The position numbers and the translations under genes were made by a program. From NCBI GenBank assembly GCA_028554755.1, contig JAPTOF010000003.1:26142001-26206000 (forward strand): DNA of 64,000 nucleotides, given 5' to 3'. The stretch comes from Cordia subcordata. Lineage: Eukaryota > Streptophyta > Magnoliopsida > Boraginales > Cordiaceae. Below are positions 13,525 to 24,245 of this stretch, one piece after another. Position 1 is the first letter of the stretch. Each line of letters starts with the position of its first letter. The notes beneath the pieces are model-generated. The model ran no database searches. It saw only the letters and a list, made by a program, of their open reading frames with translations, and had not been told where the DNA came from.

Positions 13525-14279
13525 GCAACAAAAGATCATATGCTTTCCTCAATCCTCAATGTGCTTTGGTTTGTTGTTTGTCTGAGACCACCCAGCACAA
13601 TTAATGTCTTATTAATTTTCTTTTAGAATCTCATCTTACAGTAGAAATAGAATAATTAAGGTTGAAGGGAAGTTTGGAAACATTATAGCAAGAAGGTACG
13701 TAGTTGAAATTATTGAATGACATGAAGAGAAATATTGACAGATTTGCGACTTTGAGCTTTGAGTTTGCCTATTGCTTATGGAGAACGTCTAATATTAAAG
13801 GTTTAATAAAAATTTTGAGCTGCATTTCTAAGTAACTTCATAGTAAAACATTTTACATCTAAATCCATCAAGTAAAAGAATTTTTAAACTAGCTAGTGGA
13901 TAAAAAGAGATAAATTTGTTCAATATGTTTCGCATATTTATTAATTTTTTGACAAAGAAATGAAATATTTTGATATTGGATGTTGAAAGGGGACGATCCT
14001 TTTCATTTACCATTCTATTATGGATAAAAAATATGCTCATAGCTTTTAAACGTAATAAGTAAAATCAAATAATTATATACATCTAATGTAATAATCATGA
14101 TGAAATAATTGTAGATAGATTACACTCATAACTTTAAAGAGGTCCTCGCAGTCATCATGCCTGAGTTCTACTATCCATTTACGCAGAGAATCGGCAAGTG
14201 TTGAATGCAATAAAAGGACGTGACATCTGAAAGGAAATTGTCAAATGTGGTAAAGATGTCATGTCTTAGAATGGGGAAC

Positions 14280-14730
14280 ACTCAATGGCTGATTGGGCTT
14301 ATTCGGCCTTTTCAAAGCGGGTTCCCTTTGTGTGTAATCATGGGCAGGTGGCCCATGTAAAATTAGGCCCAGGTGATCCAAGTAGAAGGCAGATCCAAAA
14401 GCGTTTCACCTCTGTCAAAGTCTTGGCCCAACGAGTTTCCACTATAAACTTTTGGAGGTGAGGAATACCCAATCCACCTTCACGACGAGCCAGCAACTGT
14501 GAGCCATTTGTTAGCCCAGGAGCCAAGTTTGCTAGTATTTCTTCCACAAGCAGTGCAAAATCCGATTTACGTAGTTTTTGGGAGATAGGAAGCCCACATT
14601 ATTGAAAGCCCAATAAGCCAAGAATGGGCAGTTTTTTCATTTGATTTCAATCCCCTGACAGAATCTCACAATTGCCATTGTTGATTGTGAGCCCAATAAT
14701 TTCACGTGTAGCCCCAACTGGACCTGCATT
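14280..14730 (-). pseudogene. LINE (L1-type) reverse transcriptase relic, unit A
   Basis: Minus-strand frames give RREGGLGIPHLQKF, the conserved GGLGI motif after the RT core of plant L1 elements, and an LRKSDFALL-like stretch. They are broken by stops and frameshifts. The same relic is present in unit B at 21760-22200, so insertion predates the duplication. Confidence 0.65.
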
Positions 14731-14761
14731 CCCTATGCAAATTATGAAATTCTGAAAATAA

Positions 14762-14859
14762 GGGTGTTTGGCTTTGCTAAGCACCTAGAAAAAAATATCA
14801 TGTCACATGTTTTTATTTAGGTGCTTATAAGTACTAAATAAGCAAAGTCAAACACCCTC
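14762..14859. mobile_element. 98-bp Harbinger-like MITE, target duplication TAA
   Basis: The left end GGGTGTTTGGCTTTGCT is inverted at the right end as AGCAAAGTCAAACACCCTC. TAA flanks both sides (14759-14761 and 14860-14862). The paralogous site in unit B, near 22223, reads AAAATAAAGGTGG and is empty. Insertion therefore happened after the A/B duplication. A three-base TAA target fits PIF/Harbinger elements. Confidence 0.75.
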
Positions 14860-15228
14860 TAAAGGTAGTTGAGCCTTTTGTCTTGAAACATCTTGGGTGA
14901 AAAGAAAATTTCTAAGTCGTACCTTTTTTGATGAATGTGCAAGTGCTTATATTGATCAATAAAAGAATTCTACAAAAAATCTGGAAACCAGACTAATATC
15001 CTCTTCTTCATGCTAACCTTATATCGACGAGGTCTATTAACATGTTGGCTAACATCAAACAAAATGGACTCTCCATGATTTGCTCAGTTTTAGCCAAATT
15101 TTGGATCTCCTATTCCGCTCCATCTGAATATGAAAAACCATTACTTCAAAGTACAAATACGTTAGACAAAAGAACTACTTTGTTACAAATAAAATATAAG
15201 AGATTGAATTATTACGAGTGACAAAAAT

Positions 15229-15614
15229 AACTATGCTACACCTAGCTACACACTTCTATTTTGTTATAACTATGCTACACCTAGCTACACACCTATATTT
15301 TGTATAACAAATTAAAAATAAAAACTTGTTAGTATAACTATACTAATTTTTTTTTTAATAAGCAAGATGGTTGGTCATGCATTAAATGTGCATCTTCTTA
15401 ATTTTATATTCTTCATTATCAATATTTTAATGATAATATTGAGACGATGTTGTGATTCAATTCAAGATTTTAAGTGAGGGATGGTGAAAAATATTGAGAC
15501 CATGTTGTGATTCAATTCAAGATTTCAATCTAAATCATAAAATAATCATTTCTAAAATAACTTTATGGATATCTAAATCACAAAATAATCATTTCTAAAA
15601 TAACTTTATGGATA
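15229..15614. repeat. Cluster of short local tandem duplications
   Basis: Three adjacent pairs: GCTACACCTAGCTACACAC at about 15235 and 15273; TTGTGATTCAATTCAAGATTT at about 15449 and 15505; and a 40-bp unit with AAAATAATCATTTCTAAAAT, at about 15537 and 15579. No coding potential. Confidence 0.7.
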
Positions 15615-16399
15615 TGTTACACATATTAAAAAGAAAATAAAACTACAACTTTGCTTTGTTCACTTGTTAAAAATGTGAGAATTTAACATATGCAACGCTC
15701 TATTATTTTCCTTCTCAAAGGATAAACATGTAAAATAGAACTATTTGTTTCAATTCAAGTGAAAGTTATATTAAAAATTTATATATTAAAAAAATTTGAA
15801 AACTGATGAAGTCGTTGAAATATATGTCTCACGTATTTTAAAATAAAGAATGAAGTTGTCAAAAGAAATGTGTGATTTTTTCTTGTTTCCACCTCAATAT
15901 AACTTTATTTCTGATATGACAAAGTCTAGGTCAATGATAAAAAGATAATAATAATAAAAATTACAATAATAGTAACAATATATAAAAAATAAACAATAAA
16001 AATAATAATAAAAATAAGGAATATCTTATTTCTTTACAATTGGCAAGAATGAAAAGATCAAATTAATTAATTTATTGTAGCAAAATAGCAATAAGAAAAA
16101 TAAAAGTACGAGTCATCCGCGTAAAAACAAATTAAAAAACTAAAATTGAAGTGAGAAATACTAACTTCCATTCATGAGATGAGAGTTTTTAAGACTATTG
16201 TGATGACAATTTGTGAAAAGAGTTGTAATTTGTGAGAAGTAGACAGATAGAGGAAGAGAAGCTTATTTTTATTTAAAAAGAGAAGAAAATCTAACTTTAG
16301 GACACCGAGATTATAGAAGTTAATAAGCTTAAAAAACTGAAAATGGTAGTGATTTATAAAAATTAAAAATCCAAAAGAAAAGAACCATTTGTTGTTATA
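15615..16399. other. AT-rich DNA specific to unit A
   Basis: Lies within the 2.5-kb stretch that unit B lacks. No gene or terminal repeat recognised. Confidence 0.4.
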
Positions 16400-16690
16400 T
16401 AAATATTAGAATTGTGTTAAAAGAAGGAGAAAAAAAAGAATTGAGTACAAAGAATTGTGTTAAAAGAAGGGGAAAAGAAAAAGAGCAGCGGCTCTAGGAA
16501 AGAATTGGGTTGCTCGACCAAAAAAAAAAGGGAAGAATTGTGTTTGGAAAAGGGGAAAAAACGGTGGTAGACTGGTAGTAGGGTTAAACAATTGAGAAAA
16601 AAGAATTGTGTTTAAAAAAGGAAAAAAGAAAAAAGAAAAAAAAAACAGCGGCAGTAGGAAAGAATTGTGTTTAAAAAGGAAAAGAAGATA
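16400..16690. repeat. Degenerate tandem repeats around AGAATTGTGTTTAAAAAAGG
   Basis: Five diverged copies of AGAATTGTGTTNAAAAAGG, purine-rich on the + strand and separated by short inserts such as CAGCGGC. The long minus-strand open frame rich in Phe and Leu is a by-product of this purine bias and is not listed as a gene. Confidence 0.6.
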
Positions 16691-16838
16691 GAAATCCACT
16701 GATCCACTTGGGCATACTGTCTACATTAACGCCCTATTTGAGTTGAAGGGGAAAAATTTAATAAAGAAAAGGAAAAAAAAAGGAAGGAAAAAGGATGAAC
16801 AATTCATGTTTAGATTGGAAAGAAAGAAATATAAAAAG

Positions 16839-17627
16839 TTAAATTACATGAAACCTTTTGTAGTTTGTTATAAGTGTATGTTTATCACATGTGATTTAAA
16901 AATTAACTAGCTACCCCCTGTACTTTCTAAAGTGAAGCACATTACCCCCTTCGTTACTTTTTCTGTTAGATTTAACCGGATGTGTAATACACGCGCCGAA
17001 CCTTGGACTAGGCTTAGTTTTTTTGCTGTTAAACTTGACTTGGGTCAAAAATACCCTTCCTTTTTGATTTTGAAAAAACAGTTGCAAGAGAAAAAACTTG
17101 AACCCTTACTTTAGTTTAAAATATATAAATTTTAATCAACTATACTATAAATATGTTTGCATTTTATTTCGTTACTACAAGTAAATATTTTTTGTCATAA
17201 AAAAATAAAAAAAATTAACCTCCACTTCCATCACAGTCGCACAATCACCGTCTCACTAATTAAATTAATTTTAATTTTAAATTATTTGATTAATTAATTA
17301 ATCAATTATTAAATTATTAATTAATAAATCAATTAATTATTAATTACTTTACGTTTCCAATTAAATAGGATAAATAATGCCGTACCCCTATGGTTTATCA
17401 TAAGTGTGTCGTACCCCTTGTAGTTGTTATAAGTGCACCATTAGCCCTTGGGTTTGAAGGGCAAATTAGTCTTTTTGTATTTTCGTTAGTCAAAACTAAC
17501 AGAGTTAAAAAAATGAGTGTGTGCGCTCCACTTTTGAGGAATATAGGGAATAATTAATTAATTTTTAAATCATAGCGGTAAACACACTCTTATTGATATA
17601 CCAAAAAAGATTCCATGTAATTTGTCC
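16839..17627. mobile_element. Non-autonomous Mutator-like element (MULE)
   Basis: Long diverged terminal inverted repeats. Left AAATTACATGAAACCTTTTG matches inverted right AAATTACATGGAATCTTTTT, with matching continuing through GATTTAAAAATTAA about 50 bases inward. The flanks are TATAAAAAG (16830-16838) and TATAAAAAT (17628-17636), eight of nine bases identical, as expected for the 9-bp Mutator target duplication, although this AT-rich match could be chance. No transposase. Absent from unit B. Confidence 0.6.
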
Positions 17628-18469
17628 TATAAAAATTATGAGTGTTTTATGTTTGAATTGAAAGAAAATAAAAGATTGAAAATAATGGATTTGAAAAATC
17701 TCCTCTCATATTTTATCCCAATTTAAAGGGCTTAAAATAAAAAATTTGAAGGATGAAACTCATTCCCTCTCTACCGGTCCTTCCATTACCTTTTCCCCCA
17801 TTTTCCTCAATCGAACAGACTGTAAGGGGTGGAAATATGCCGAAATAATTGACTTAGAAAAGTAAAAGTTAAAAAAAAAAAAAAAAAATGAGGGGCGGCC
17901 GCCGCCGCGGAGGTAGGCCCTGGCGAATATATGCCCCGCTGTACTCTTTTCTTTCCACTGTCTCCAAACTTTAACCATTCTATTCTCGCACATTGGTACT
18001 TAAGGTAATTCTTTCTTGTTAATCAAAAACAATATAACATTTAACTGATGCTTTATTTTATTTTTAAGAATAAATGCTGACAGTAAATTTACTGGTGATA
18101 CTAACCCATTCTTGTTTAATTCAAAAACAGAAAAAAAAAAAAAGGAGCTTTCGCATATTTGATCAAGTCGGCAGGGCTTCAACTCCCTACCTTCTGAGTC
18201 TCTGATCATTTTTGCTTTAAATGCTGTAAGTACAACACATTTCCATCGCTTTGGACAGTGGTCCATTTTACAACTATGCTATGGCGCACCCAAATAGCAA
18301 AGTGTTTATGCATTGTCTCCATTTTCTGTGATGCTTTGAGATAATATAAAGATTAATCATTTAATCTGATTTTGGTTCCGACTGTTAATGTATATAGGTA
18401 TATTTGTATATGTATTGCATGTTCTAGAATAATTATGCTTATATGTACGTTGGCTTCTTTTATTTTCAG
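17628..18469. other. Promoter and leader region of SCL copy A
   Basis: From about 17924 this is homologous to unit B (22967 onward). Relative to B (about 24610-24770), A lacks roughly 180 bp that include the 5'-UTR exon end TTTCTTTCAG and its donor GTAAAA. The acceptor TATTTTCAG at 18461-18469 is kept. A new donor or transcription start would be required for normal splicing. Confidence 0.55.
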
Positions 18470-18545
18470 GAGTTTAAGATTCTTGGTTTGGACAAAGCTT
18501 GTACCTTTGCAAAAAGTTTTGGTCTTTATACTAGCTGTAGAAGAT

Positions 18546-18584
18546 ATGGAAATAAGAGAAACCGATATAGTGTCCAGAATTTAG
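18546..18584 (+). other. Upstream ORF in SCL copy A leader
   Basis: A 12-codon frame, MEIRETDIVSRI then TAG, lies at the same position as MEMRDTECESRI in copy B (25018-25056). Length and spacing are conserved, and a second small frame (ATGCAAATATAA, 18667-18678) follows in A. Possible translational control. Confidence 0.45.
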
Positions 18585-18687
18585 TGGTTCAAGCCTTTTG
18601 GGATTTGGGTGTTGTTTACCGTCTGCATTATTGAATTTGGATATTTGAGGGAGTGTCTTTCTATTGATGCAAATATAAGGGGGAATT

Positions 18688-20619
18688 ATGGAGCAGCATC
18701 TTGGAACCAATTTCAGCGAGGGGGCTTTTTTGGGCGTAAATGATGCGTTTGCAGATCAAAATTCTGTTGGCATTTCGGGTGATCAACCTGATTTCATTGC
18801 CAAATGTTATGCTGCACCATTTGAGACTGAGTACCATGGGGATTTCGATTTTAGTGATATTATGCTCAAGTACATCGGTGATATGCTAATGGAAGAGGAC
18901 ATGGATGAAAAGACCTGCATGTTTCAAGATTCTGCAGCTCTTCAAGTGGCAGAAAGATCATTTTATGAAGTTCTTGGAGAAAAGTACCCTCCTCCGAATC
19001 AACCCGTGGTGCCCAATATAGAAGAGAATGTTGAGAGCACTAGTAAAAACAATTTTCTGGATCATAATAGTTGTGGGTCAAGTGATGCTGTTATTGATGA
19101 ATATTTGCTTGCTAATATTCGGTATGATGAGTTATTGGGGCAGGCGCAGACTGAAGAGGCAAAAGATCCTCCAACTATAGTGGAGAAGCATGGGCATGAC
19201 CCCTGCCCTGATAAATCTGTGAGGAAGAGGAATCCACATCAGGAAGACGGGAACTTGCAAGGTGACAAGAGCAACAAGCGGTCAGCAAAGTATTCTGAAC
19301 CAATGGCATTGACACCAGAAATGTTTGATATGGTGCTTCTGTCCAGTGAAGGGGAAAGTGAATCTGCTCTCCGTGAATCAATGCAGAACAGAGCTAGTAG
19401 AAATGCTCCTCAAAATAGTAGTTCAAAGGGATCTAGTGGTGGAAAGTCCCGTGACAAGAAACGTAGAGGTAAAAGGAATGCAGTAGATTTGGGAACTCTT
19501 TTAACATTTTGTGCAAACTCTGTTGCTGTTGGTGACCTAAGGTCCAGCAATGAGTTTCTGAAACAGATCAGAGAACATTCTTCTCCGACAGGGGATGGAA
19601 TGCAAAGGCTGGCTCATTATTTCGCTAATGGTCTTGAGGCACGCCTGGCTGGTTCAGGATCTGAAATTTACAAAGCTCTTATTTCTCTGCCCACATCAGG
19701 TGCTGATGCTTTGAAGGCTTACCATCTATATATTTCTATCTGCCCATTTAGGAACATTACTAATTTCTTCTCAAATAACACAATCATGAAGGTGTCTGAG
19801 AAAGCAACAAGACTGCATGTAGTTGATTTTGGTATTCTCTATGGTTTCCAATGGCCTTCCCTTATCCAGCGTCTGTCAGCCAGACCAGGTGGACCTCCAA
19901 AACTTCGTATCACCGGTATTGATTGCCCACGTCCTGGTTTTCGACCATCGGCAAGGGTTGAGGAAACTGGACGACGTTTAGCTCGTTATGCAGAAACTTT
20001 TAAAGTTCCATTTGAGTTCAACGGTATAGCACAAAAGTGGGATACAATTAAAATGGAGGATCTCAAGAATGAGGGTGAAGTGCTTGTCGTCAACTGTCTC
20101 TTTCAGTTAAGGTATTTACTTGATGAGTCTGTGATGGTGGACTGTCCTAGTCCAAGAGATATTGTTGTCAACCGTGTCAGGAAGATAAAGCCTGACGTAT
20201 TCATACACGGAATTCAAAATGGTGCTTATGGTACCCCCTTCTTCCTCGCAAGATTTCGGGAGGCACTCTTCCATTTTTCATCCTTGTTTGATATGCTCGA
20301 GGCTAACGTCCCGAGGGAAATTGATGAGAGGTTGTTGATCGAGAGAGCAATATTCGGGTGCCAGGCAATGAATACCATTGCATGCGAAGACACCGAGAGG
20401 ATTGAGAGACCAGAGACATACAAGCAGTGGCAGGTCCGGAACGTTAAGGCTGGGTTCAAGCAGCTCCCATTTGATGAAGAGATAGTGAAGATGGCCAAAG
20501 ATCGCATGAAGTCATCTTACCACAAGGATTTTGTACTTGAGGAAGATGGCCACTGGCTGTTGCAAGGCTGGAAGGGACGCACTTTATTTGCTGTTTCGTC
20601 GTGGAAGCCTGCGGTTTGA
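18688..20619 (+). CDS. SCL: GRAS transcription regulator, LISCL/SCL14 type, copy A (shortened)
   Basis: GRAS-family nuclear co-regulator of the LISCL group (SCL14, SCL33 and relatives), a group known to activate stress and detoxification promoters through TGA factors. 643 aa. The acidic N-terminal motif DFDFSDIMLKYIGDML is present. The GRAS domain from about residue 262 shows the VHIID-type motif LHVVDFGILYGFQWP, the PFYRE region around RDIVVNRVRKIKPDVF, and the SAW end WLLQGWKGRTLF. Compared with copy B, the ancestral ATG is ATT and one extra base in the next 40 bp brings a different ATG (18688) into frame, so translation starts MEQHLGTNFSEG. An in-frame deletion of 246 nt (82 codons) removes a Ser-rich linker after DEYL. 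The GRAS domain itself is open throughout. It may be functional or a young pseudogene. Confidence 0.85.
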   Translation: MEQHLGTNFSEGAFLGVNDAFADQNSVGISGDQPDFIAKCYAAPFETEYHGDFDFSDIMLKYIGDMLMEEDMDEKTCMFQDSAALQVAERSFYEVLGEKYPPPNQPVVPNIEENVESTSKNNFLDHNSCGSSDAVIDEYLLANIRYDELLGQAQTEEAKDPPTIVEKHGHDPCPDKSVRKRNPHQEDGNLQGDKSNKRSAKYSEPMALTPEMFDMVLLSSEGESESALRESMQNRASRNAPQNSSSKGSSGGKSRDKKRRGKRNAVDLGTLLTFCANSVAVGDLRSSNEFLKQIREHSSPTGDGMQRLAHYFANGLEARLAGSGSEIYKALISLPTSGADALKAYHLYISICPFRNITNFFSNNTIMKVSEKATRLHVVDFGILYGFQWPSLIQRLSARPGGPPKLRITGIDCPRPGFRPSARVEETGRRLARYAETFKVPFEFNGIAQKWDTIKMEDLKNEGEVLVVNCLFQLRYLLDESVMVDCPSPRDIVVNRVRKIKPDVFIHGIQNGAYGTPFFLARFREALFHFSSLFDMLEANVPREIDERLLIERAIFGCQAMNTIACEDTERIERPETYKQWQVRNVKAGFKQLPFDEEIVKMAKDRMKSSYHKDFVLEEDGHWLLQGWKGRTLFAVSSWKPAV

Positions 20620-21759
20620 ATTTGTTAACTACTATCACTAACGGGAATTGGTTCGTCATTGGTTGGTGCAGTCTCAAGTGTTATGCAAACATGTAACGTC
20701 TTCTTGCTGGAATCAAAATTTTCTCCTTGCTCTCTTACAATCCAATATTTATTACTTGGTGTGGGATGCTATAGCTGTCATTTTAAGCACAGAGATTGCT
20801 TTTGAGAGCCCTGTGTTGCAACAAATGGGAGTAATTTAAGTTTTGTTTATTGTATGCACTTTCTCTTTTTCTTTAATAGATTGATTACTCACAGAAAATG
20901 CAACTAAATAAAGCGAAGAGAAAAGACTTCTACAATTTCCTACTTGTTGCTTGTGCACATTTCCATGCAAGCTTCTTATAGAACAAAGGAGATATAGAAA
21001 GCAACAAAAGATATGCTTTCTTCAATCCTCAACGTGTTTTAGTTTGTTGTTTGTCTGAGACCAGCCGGCACGATCCCATCTCGTAACAGAAATGGACTAA
21101 TAATTGAGGTTGCAGAAAAGTTTGGACACATTAATTATTAGCACGAAGGTACGTAGTTGAAATTATTGAATGATATGAAGAGTAATATTGACAGATTTGC
21201 TAGTTTGAGTTTTCCGGTTGCTTATGAAGAATGTCTAATATTAAAGAATTTCTATGTAACTTCATGGTCTAAAACATTTCACATCTAAATCCGTCAAGTA
21301 AAACAATTTTTAAACTAGCTAGCAGATAAAAAGAGATAAATTTCTTCAAGATGTTTCACATATTTATTATTTTTTTGACAAAGAAATGAAATATTTTGAT
21401 ATCGATTGTTGAATGGGGATAATTCTTTTCATTTATCGTTCATCCAAGTAATAAATGTACTCATAACTTTCAAACGTAATAAATAAGATCAAATAATTAT
21501 GTACAATTAACATAATAATCATAATGAAATAATAGTAGACAGATTACACTCATAACTTTCAGAGACATCATTGCAGTCATCATGCCTGAGTTTACTATCC
21601 AATTATGCAAAGAATCACAAAGGGTTGAAGGCAATAGAAGGACATGACATCTGAAAGGAAAATGTCCAATGTGGTAAAAATGTCATGTCTTAGGATGGGG
21701 CATACTCAATTGCTGATTGGGCTTATTTGGCCTTCCCGAAGCGGGTCCCCTTTATGTGT

Positions 21760-22200
21760 AAACAATTGGTCTGTTGGCCCAAGTAGAACGAAGCCCAGGT
21801 GATCCAAGTAGTAGGATGGTCCAATAGTGTTGCACCTCTGTCAAAGGTCAATCCACAAGGCCCAACGAGTCGCTACGACAAGAACTTTTAAAATGCCCTC
21901 TGTTCTTTATCTCTTGTAGGTGAAGAGTGCCCAATCCACCTTCACGATGAGCATGCAAAAGTGAGCCATTTTTTGGCCCAAGAATCAAGTTTGCTAGTGA
22001 TTATTTCCAGAAGAAGTGCAAAATCTGATTTACGTAGTTTTTTGGAAATAGGAAGCCCACCTTCTTGAAAATCCAATAAGCCAGGGATGGGCAGTTTTTT
22101 ATTTTGATCACAACCCCAAGAAAATCTCACTATTGTCACTGTTGATTTTGAGAATAATTTCACATATAGGCCCAACTGGATCTATATTCCCTGTGCAAAT
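21760..22200 (-). pseudogene. LINE reverse transcriptase relic, unit B
   Basis: Minus-strand translation gives GLPISKKLRKSDFALLLE followed by SKLDSWAKKWLTFA, the segment after the YADD core in plant L1 elements, then EGGLG and HLQ. Stops and frameshifts interrupt it. Counterpart of 14280-14730. Confidence 0.7.
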
Positions 22201-22299
22201 TATGAAAAAATCATCTCCAAAATAAAGGTGGATGAGCTTTTATCTTAGGTGAAAAGAAAAACCCTCATAATTTCTCGAGTCATAAATCTTTTTGTTGAA

Positions 22300-22570
22300 T
22301 AAGCAAGTGCTTGTATTAATCAACAAAAGAACTTTACCATAGAAACTCAACAACCTAACACTGGTAACCGCAACAATCAAACTAGTGCCACCTCAAAGTT
22401 CCATCAATGACAAAAAGTCCTACCCTTCTTGCTATCATTATATTTACTCTTATCTATTAACAAGTTGCCTAACATCAAGCAAAATGGATTCCATGATTTG
22501 CTCCTCAGTTCTAGCCAAATTTTGGAAGATCTTCGTGTTACATTCCAGCTAAATATGAAAGACCATTATT
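22300..22570 (-). pseudogene. Possible 3' end of a second LINE
   Basis: The minus strand reads RIFQNLARTEEQIMESILLDVRQLV-like residues (about 22550-22450), resembling the tail of plant LINE ORF2, followed by TTGATTAATACAAGCACTTG, typical of a LINE 3' end. It lies upstream of the RT fragment, the wrong order for one element. A diverged copy is at about 14940-15130. Confidence 0.4.
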
Positions 22571-23259
22571 TCAAAGCACAAATATATTAGATCAGTAATT
22601 AAATTGTCACAAATGAATAATAAGAGATAAAATTGTTATGCATGACAAAAATAAAAAACCATTCATATAACTTACCTAAATTACTATAATATACTAAGCT
22701 CCCACTTGGCTCCACACTTGTATTTTGCAGAACAAATTAAAAAGATAACCTTGTTGTTATAACTAATAGTAATTTTTATATAAGCAAGGTGGATTATTCA
22801 CGCATTAAACGTGCATCTTCTTAGTTTTATATTCTTCATCATCAAGCATAATTTGAGCTTTAAATAAAATAAAACTTTTCAAAGTTGCAAGCTTTTTATA
22901 TCATAAAGTATTCAATAATTTCGTTAAGTGGTCATAAGAGGATCTTAAACTAGTTCATCTTTTTTGCTAATATATGACCCGCAATATTCTTTTTGTTTCC
23001 ACCATCTCCAATCTTTAACCATTCTATTCTCGCGCATTGGTACTTATCACTTATGGTAATTCTTTCTTGTTAATCAAAAACAATAAAACATTTTACTGAT
23101 GTTTTATTTTATTTTTAGTATTAAATGCTGCCTGTTAATTTACTGGTAATATTAATGCAATCTTGTTTAGTTCAAAAACAGGAAAAAAAGCTTTGAGCCA
23201 TCAACTTCTCAAAGACAACCTTTCGGATATTTGATCAACTGGACAGGGTTTCAACTCCA
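22571..23259. other. AT-rich spacer and distal promoter, unit B
   Basis: Aligns with unit A in two blocks (about 15150-15420 and 17924-18190). The 2.5 kb extra in A is missing here. No gene. Confidence 0.5.
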
Positions 23260-24245
23260 TGTTAGTTTAGAATGCTTTAACATGAGGTCAAAGCAATATT
23301 GACTCAATTTTTGAGTTAGGTCCCGCACGTCAAAAGGGTCTGTTGTTGATATCGTTACGTTCCTTGTTTCAAATAGATTAACATGATATATTTACATGTT
23401 AAAAACGGATTAAAGGTGAATGAGAAATTGGCAACCAAAGTTGAGTGGGTTACTAGTTTGGTTGTTAGATTTGGTTATCTGTGGGATTGTATCCCACATA
23501 GGAAAACCATTAAATTTTTCTCACTTTATATATAGATTCCTTTATGAGGTGTGCCAGTGAGGCATATGGAGGAAAGATTATACATGGTGGGCATGGTACT
23601 AAACCCACCACACACGAGCTCGCACCCGCCCGCGCAGCGCCGCGGGCTGGTCCGGGTCCACGACGCGGGTGTAGCACGATTTTTCACTCCGGTTTGTATT
23701 TTTTGGGAAAAGACTCAAACACCTGAAAAGTTTGAGGAGAACGTAACTGATATATTAAAGCTCGGGATTTACTTTTTAGCACGTTGGCATCAAGTGAGCT
23801 TATTTTGTGGACGTTTTTGACTGTTGGAGGAACATGTTTATGGCTCCCTTAATGGCTATTTGCTGACTGCTCCTATTTGCTCCACTATATATAGCCGTGT
23901 CCAGAAGGAGACAGGGATATAGTAGCATTCTCGTATTAGCATATAGTGTAATAGTATAAGCATTTTGCTAGTACTTTTTCCACATACAGAGAGAGTCCTG
24001 CGCTTCTGGTTCGCCGGCTCTTGCTTCGGTGTGCTACCATAGTCAAGAGGTACAGTCGTTGTATCTTGGGAAGGATACGCCATAACCTTTAGCACTGTAG
24101 AAGGGGCGTAAATCCTTTAAGGAAATCGTGTATCTCGAGCCTCGACTAATTTTGTTTATTTCTTCTTTATTTGTTATTTCCAGTTCAGTTTTCTATTTGC
24201 CTTGTTACTATTTCTGCATTCTATTACTATTACTAGTTTCTAACA
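23260..24245 (+). mobile_element. Solo LTR of a retrotransposon
   Basis: Starts TGTTAGTTTAGAATGC and ends TTTCTAACA, flanked by CTCCA (23255-23259) and CTTCA (24246-24250), a five-base target duplication with one mismatch. The interior has the LTR-like phrase TATCCCACATAGG, a TATA motif (TTTATATATAG) and a second at 23881. No gag or pol adjoins. Units A and C lack it at the matching promoter position, so it arrived in B alone, about 0.9 kb before the SCL start. The left boundary is less certain than the right: an internal TGTTAG at 23463 could also be an end. Confidence 0.55.

Larger units (their letters stand above)
13525..20996 (+). repeat. Tandem duplication unit A (contains SCL copy A)
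   Basis: The unit begins GCAACAAAAGAT and is repeated from 21001 with the same order of landmarks: a TCTGAGACCA phrase, LINE debris, AT-rich spacer, promoter block, SCL gene and 3' flank. The phrase AGAACAAAGGAGATAT at the end of A abuts the start of B at about 20996-21001, which marks the crossover point. Unit A differs from B by a MITE at 14762, about 2.5 kb of extra DNA (about 15420-17920) that includes a MULE, loss of part of the promoter, and deletions in the gene. Confidence 0.8.

Noticed and set aside
16460..16699. Phe/Leu-rich minus-strand frame resembling a membrane protein
   Set aside because: Product of purine-rich tandem repeats; no real domain.
23544..23820. Open frames with Ala/Pro/Arg-rich sequence
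   Set aside because: They fall within the solo LTR and do not match gag or any host family.
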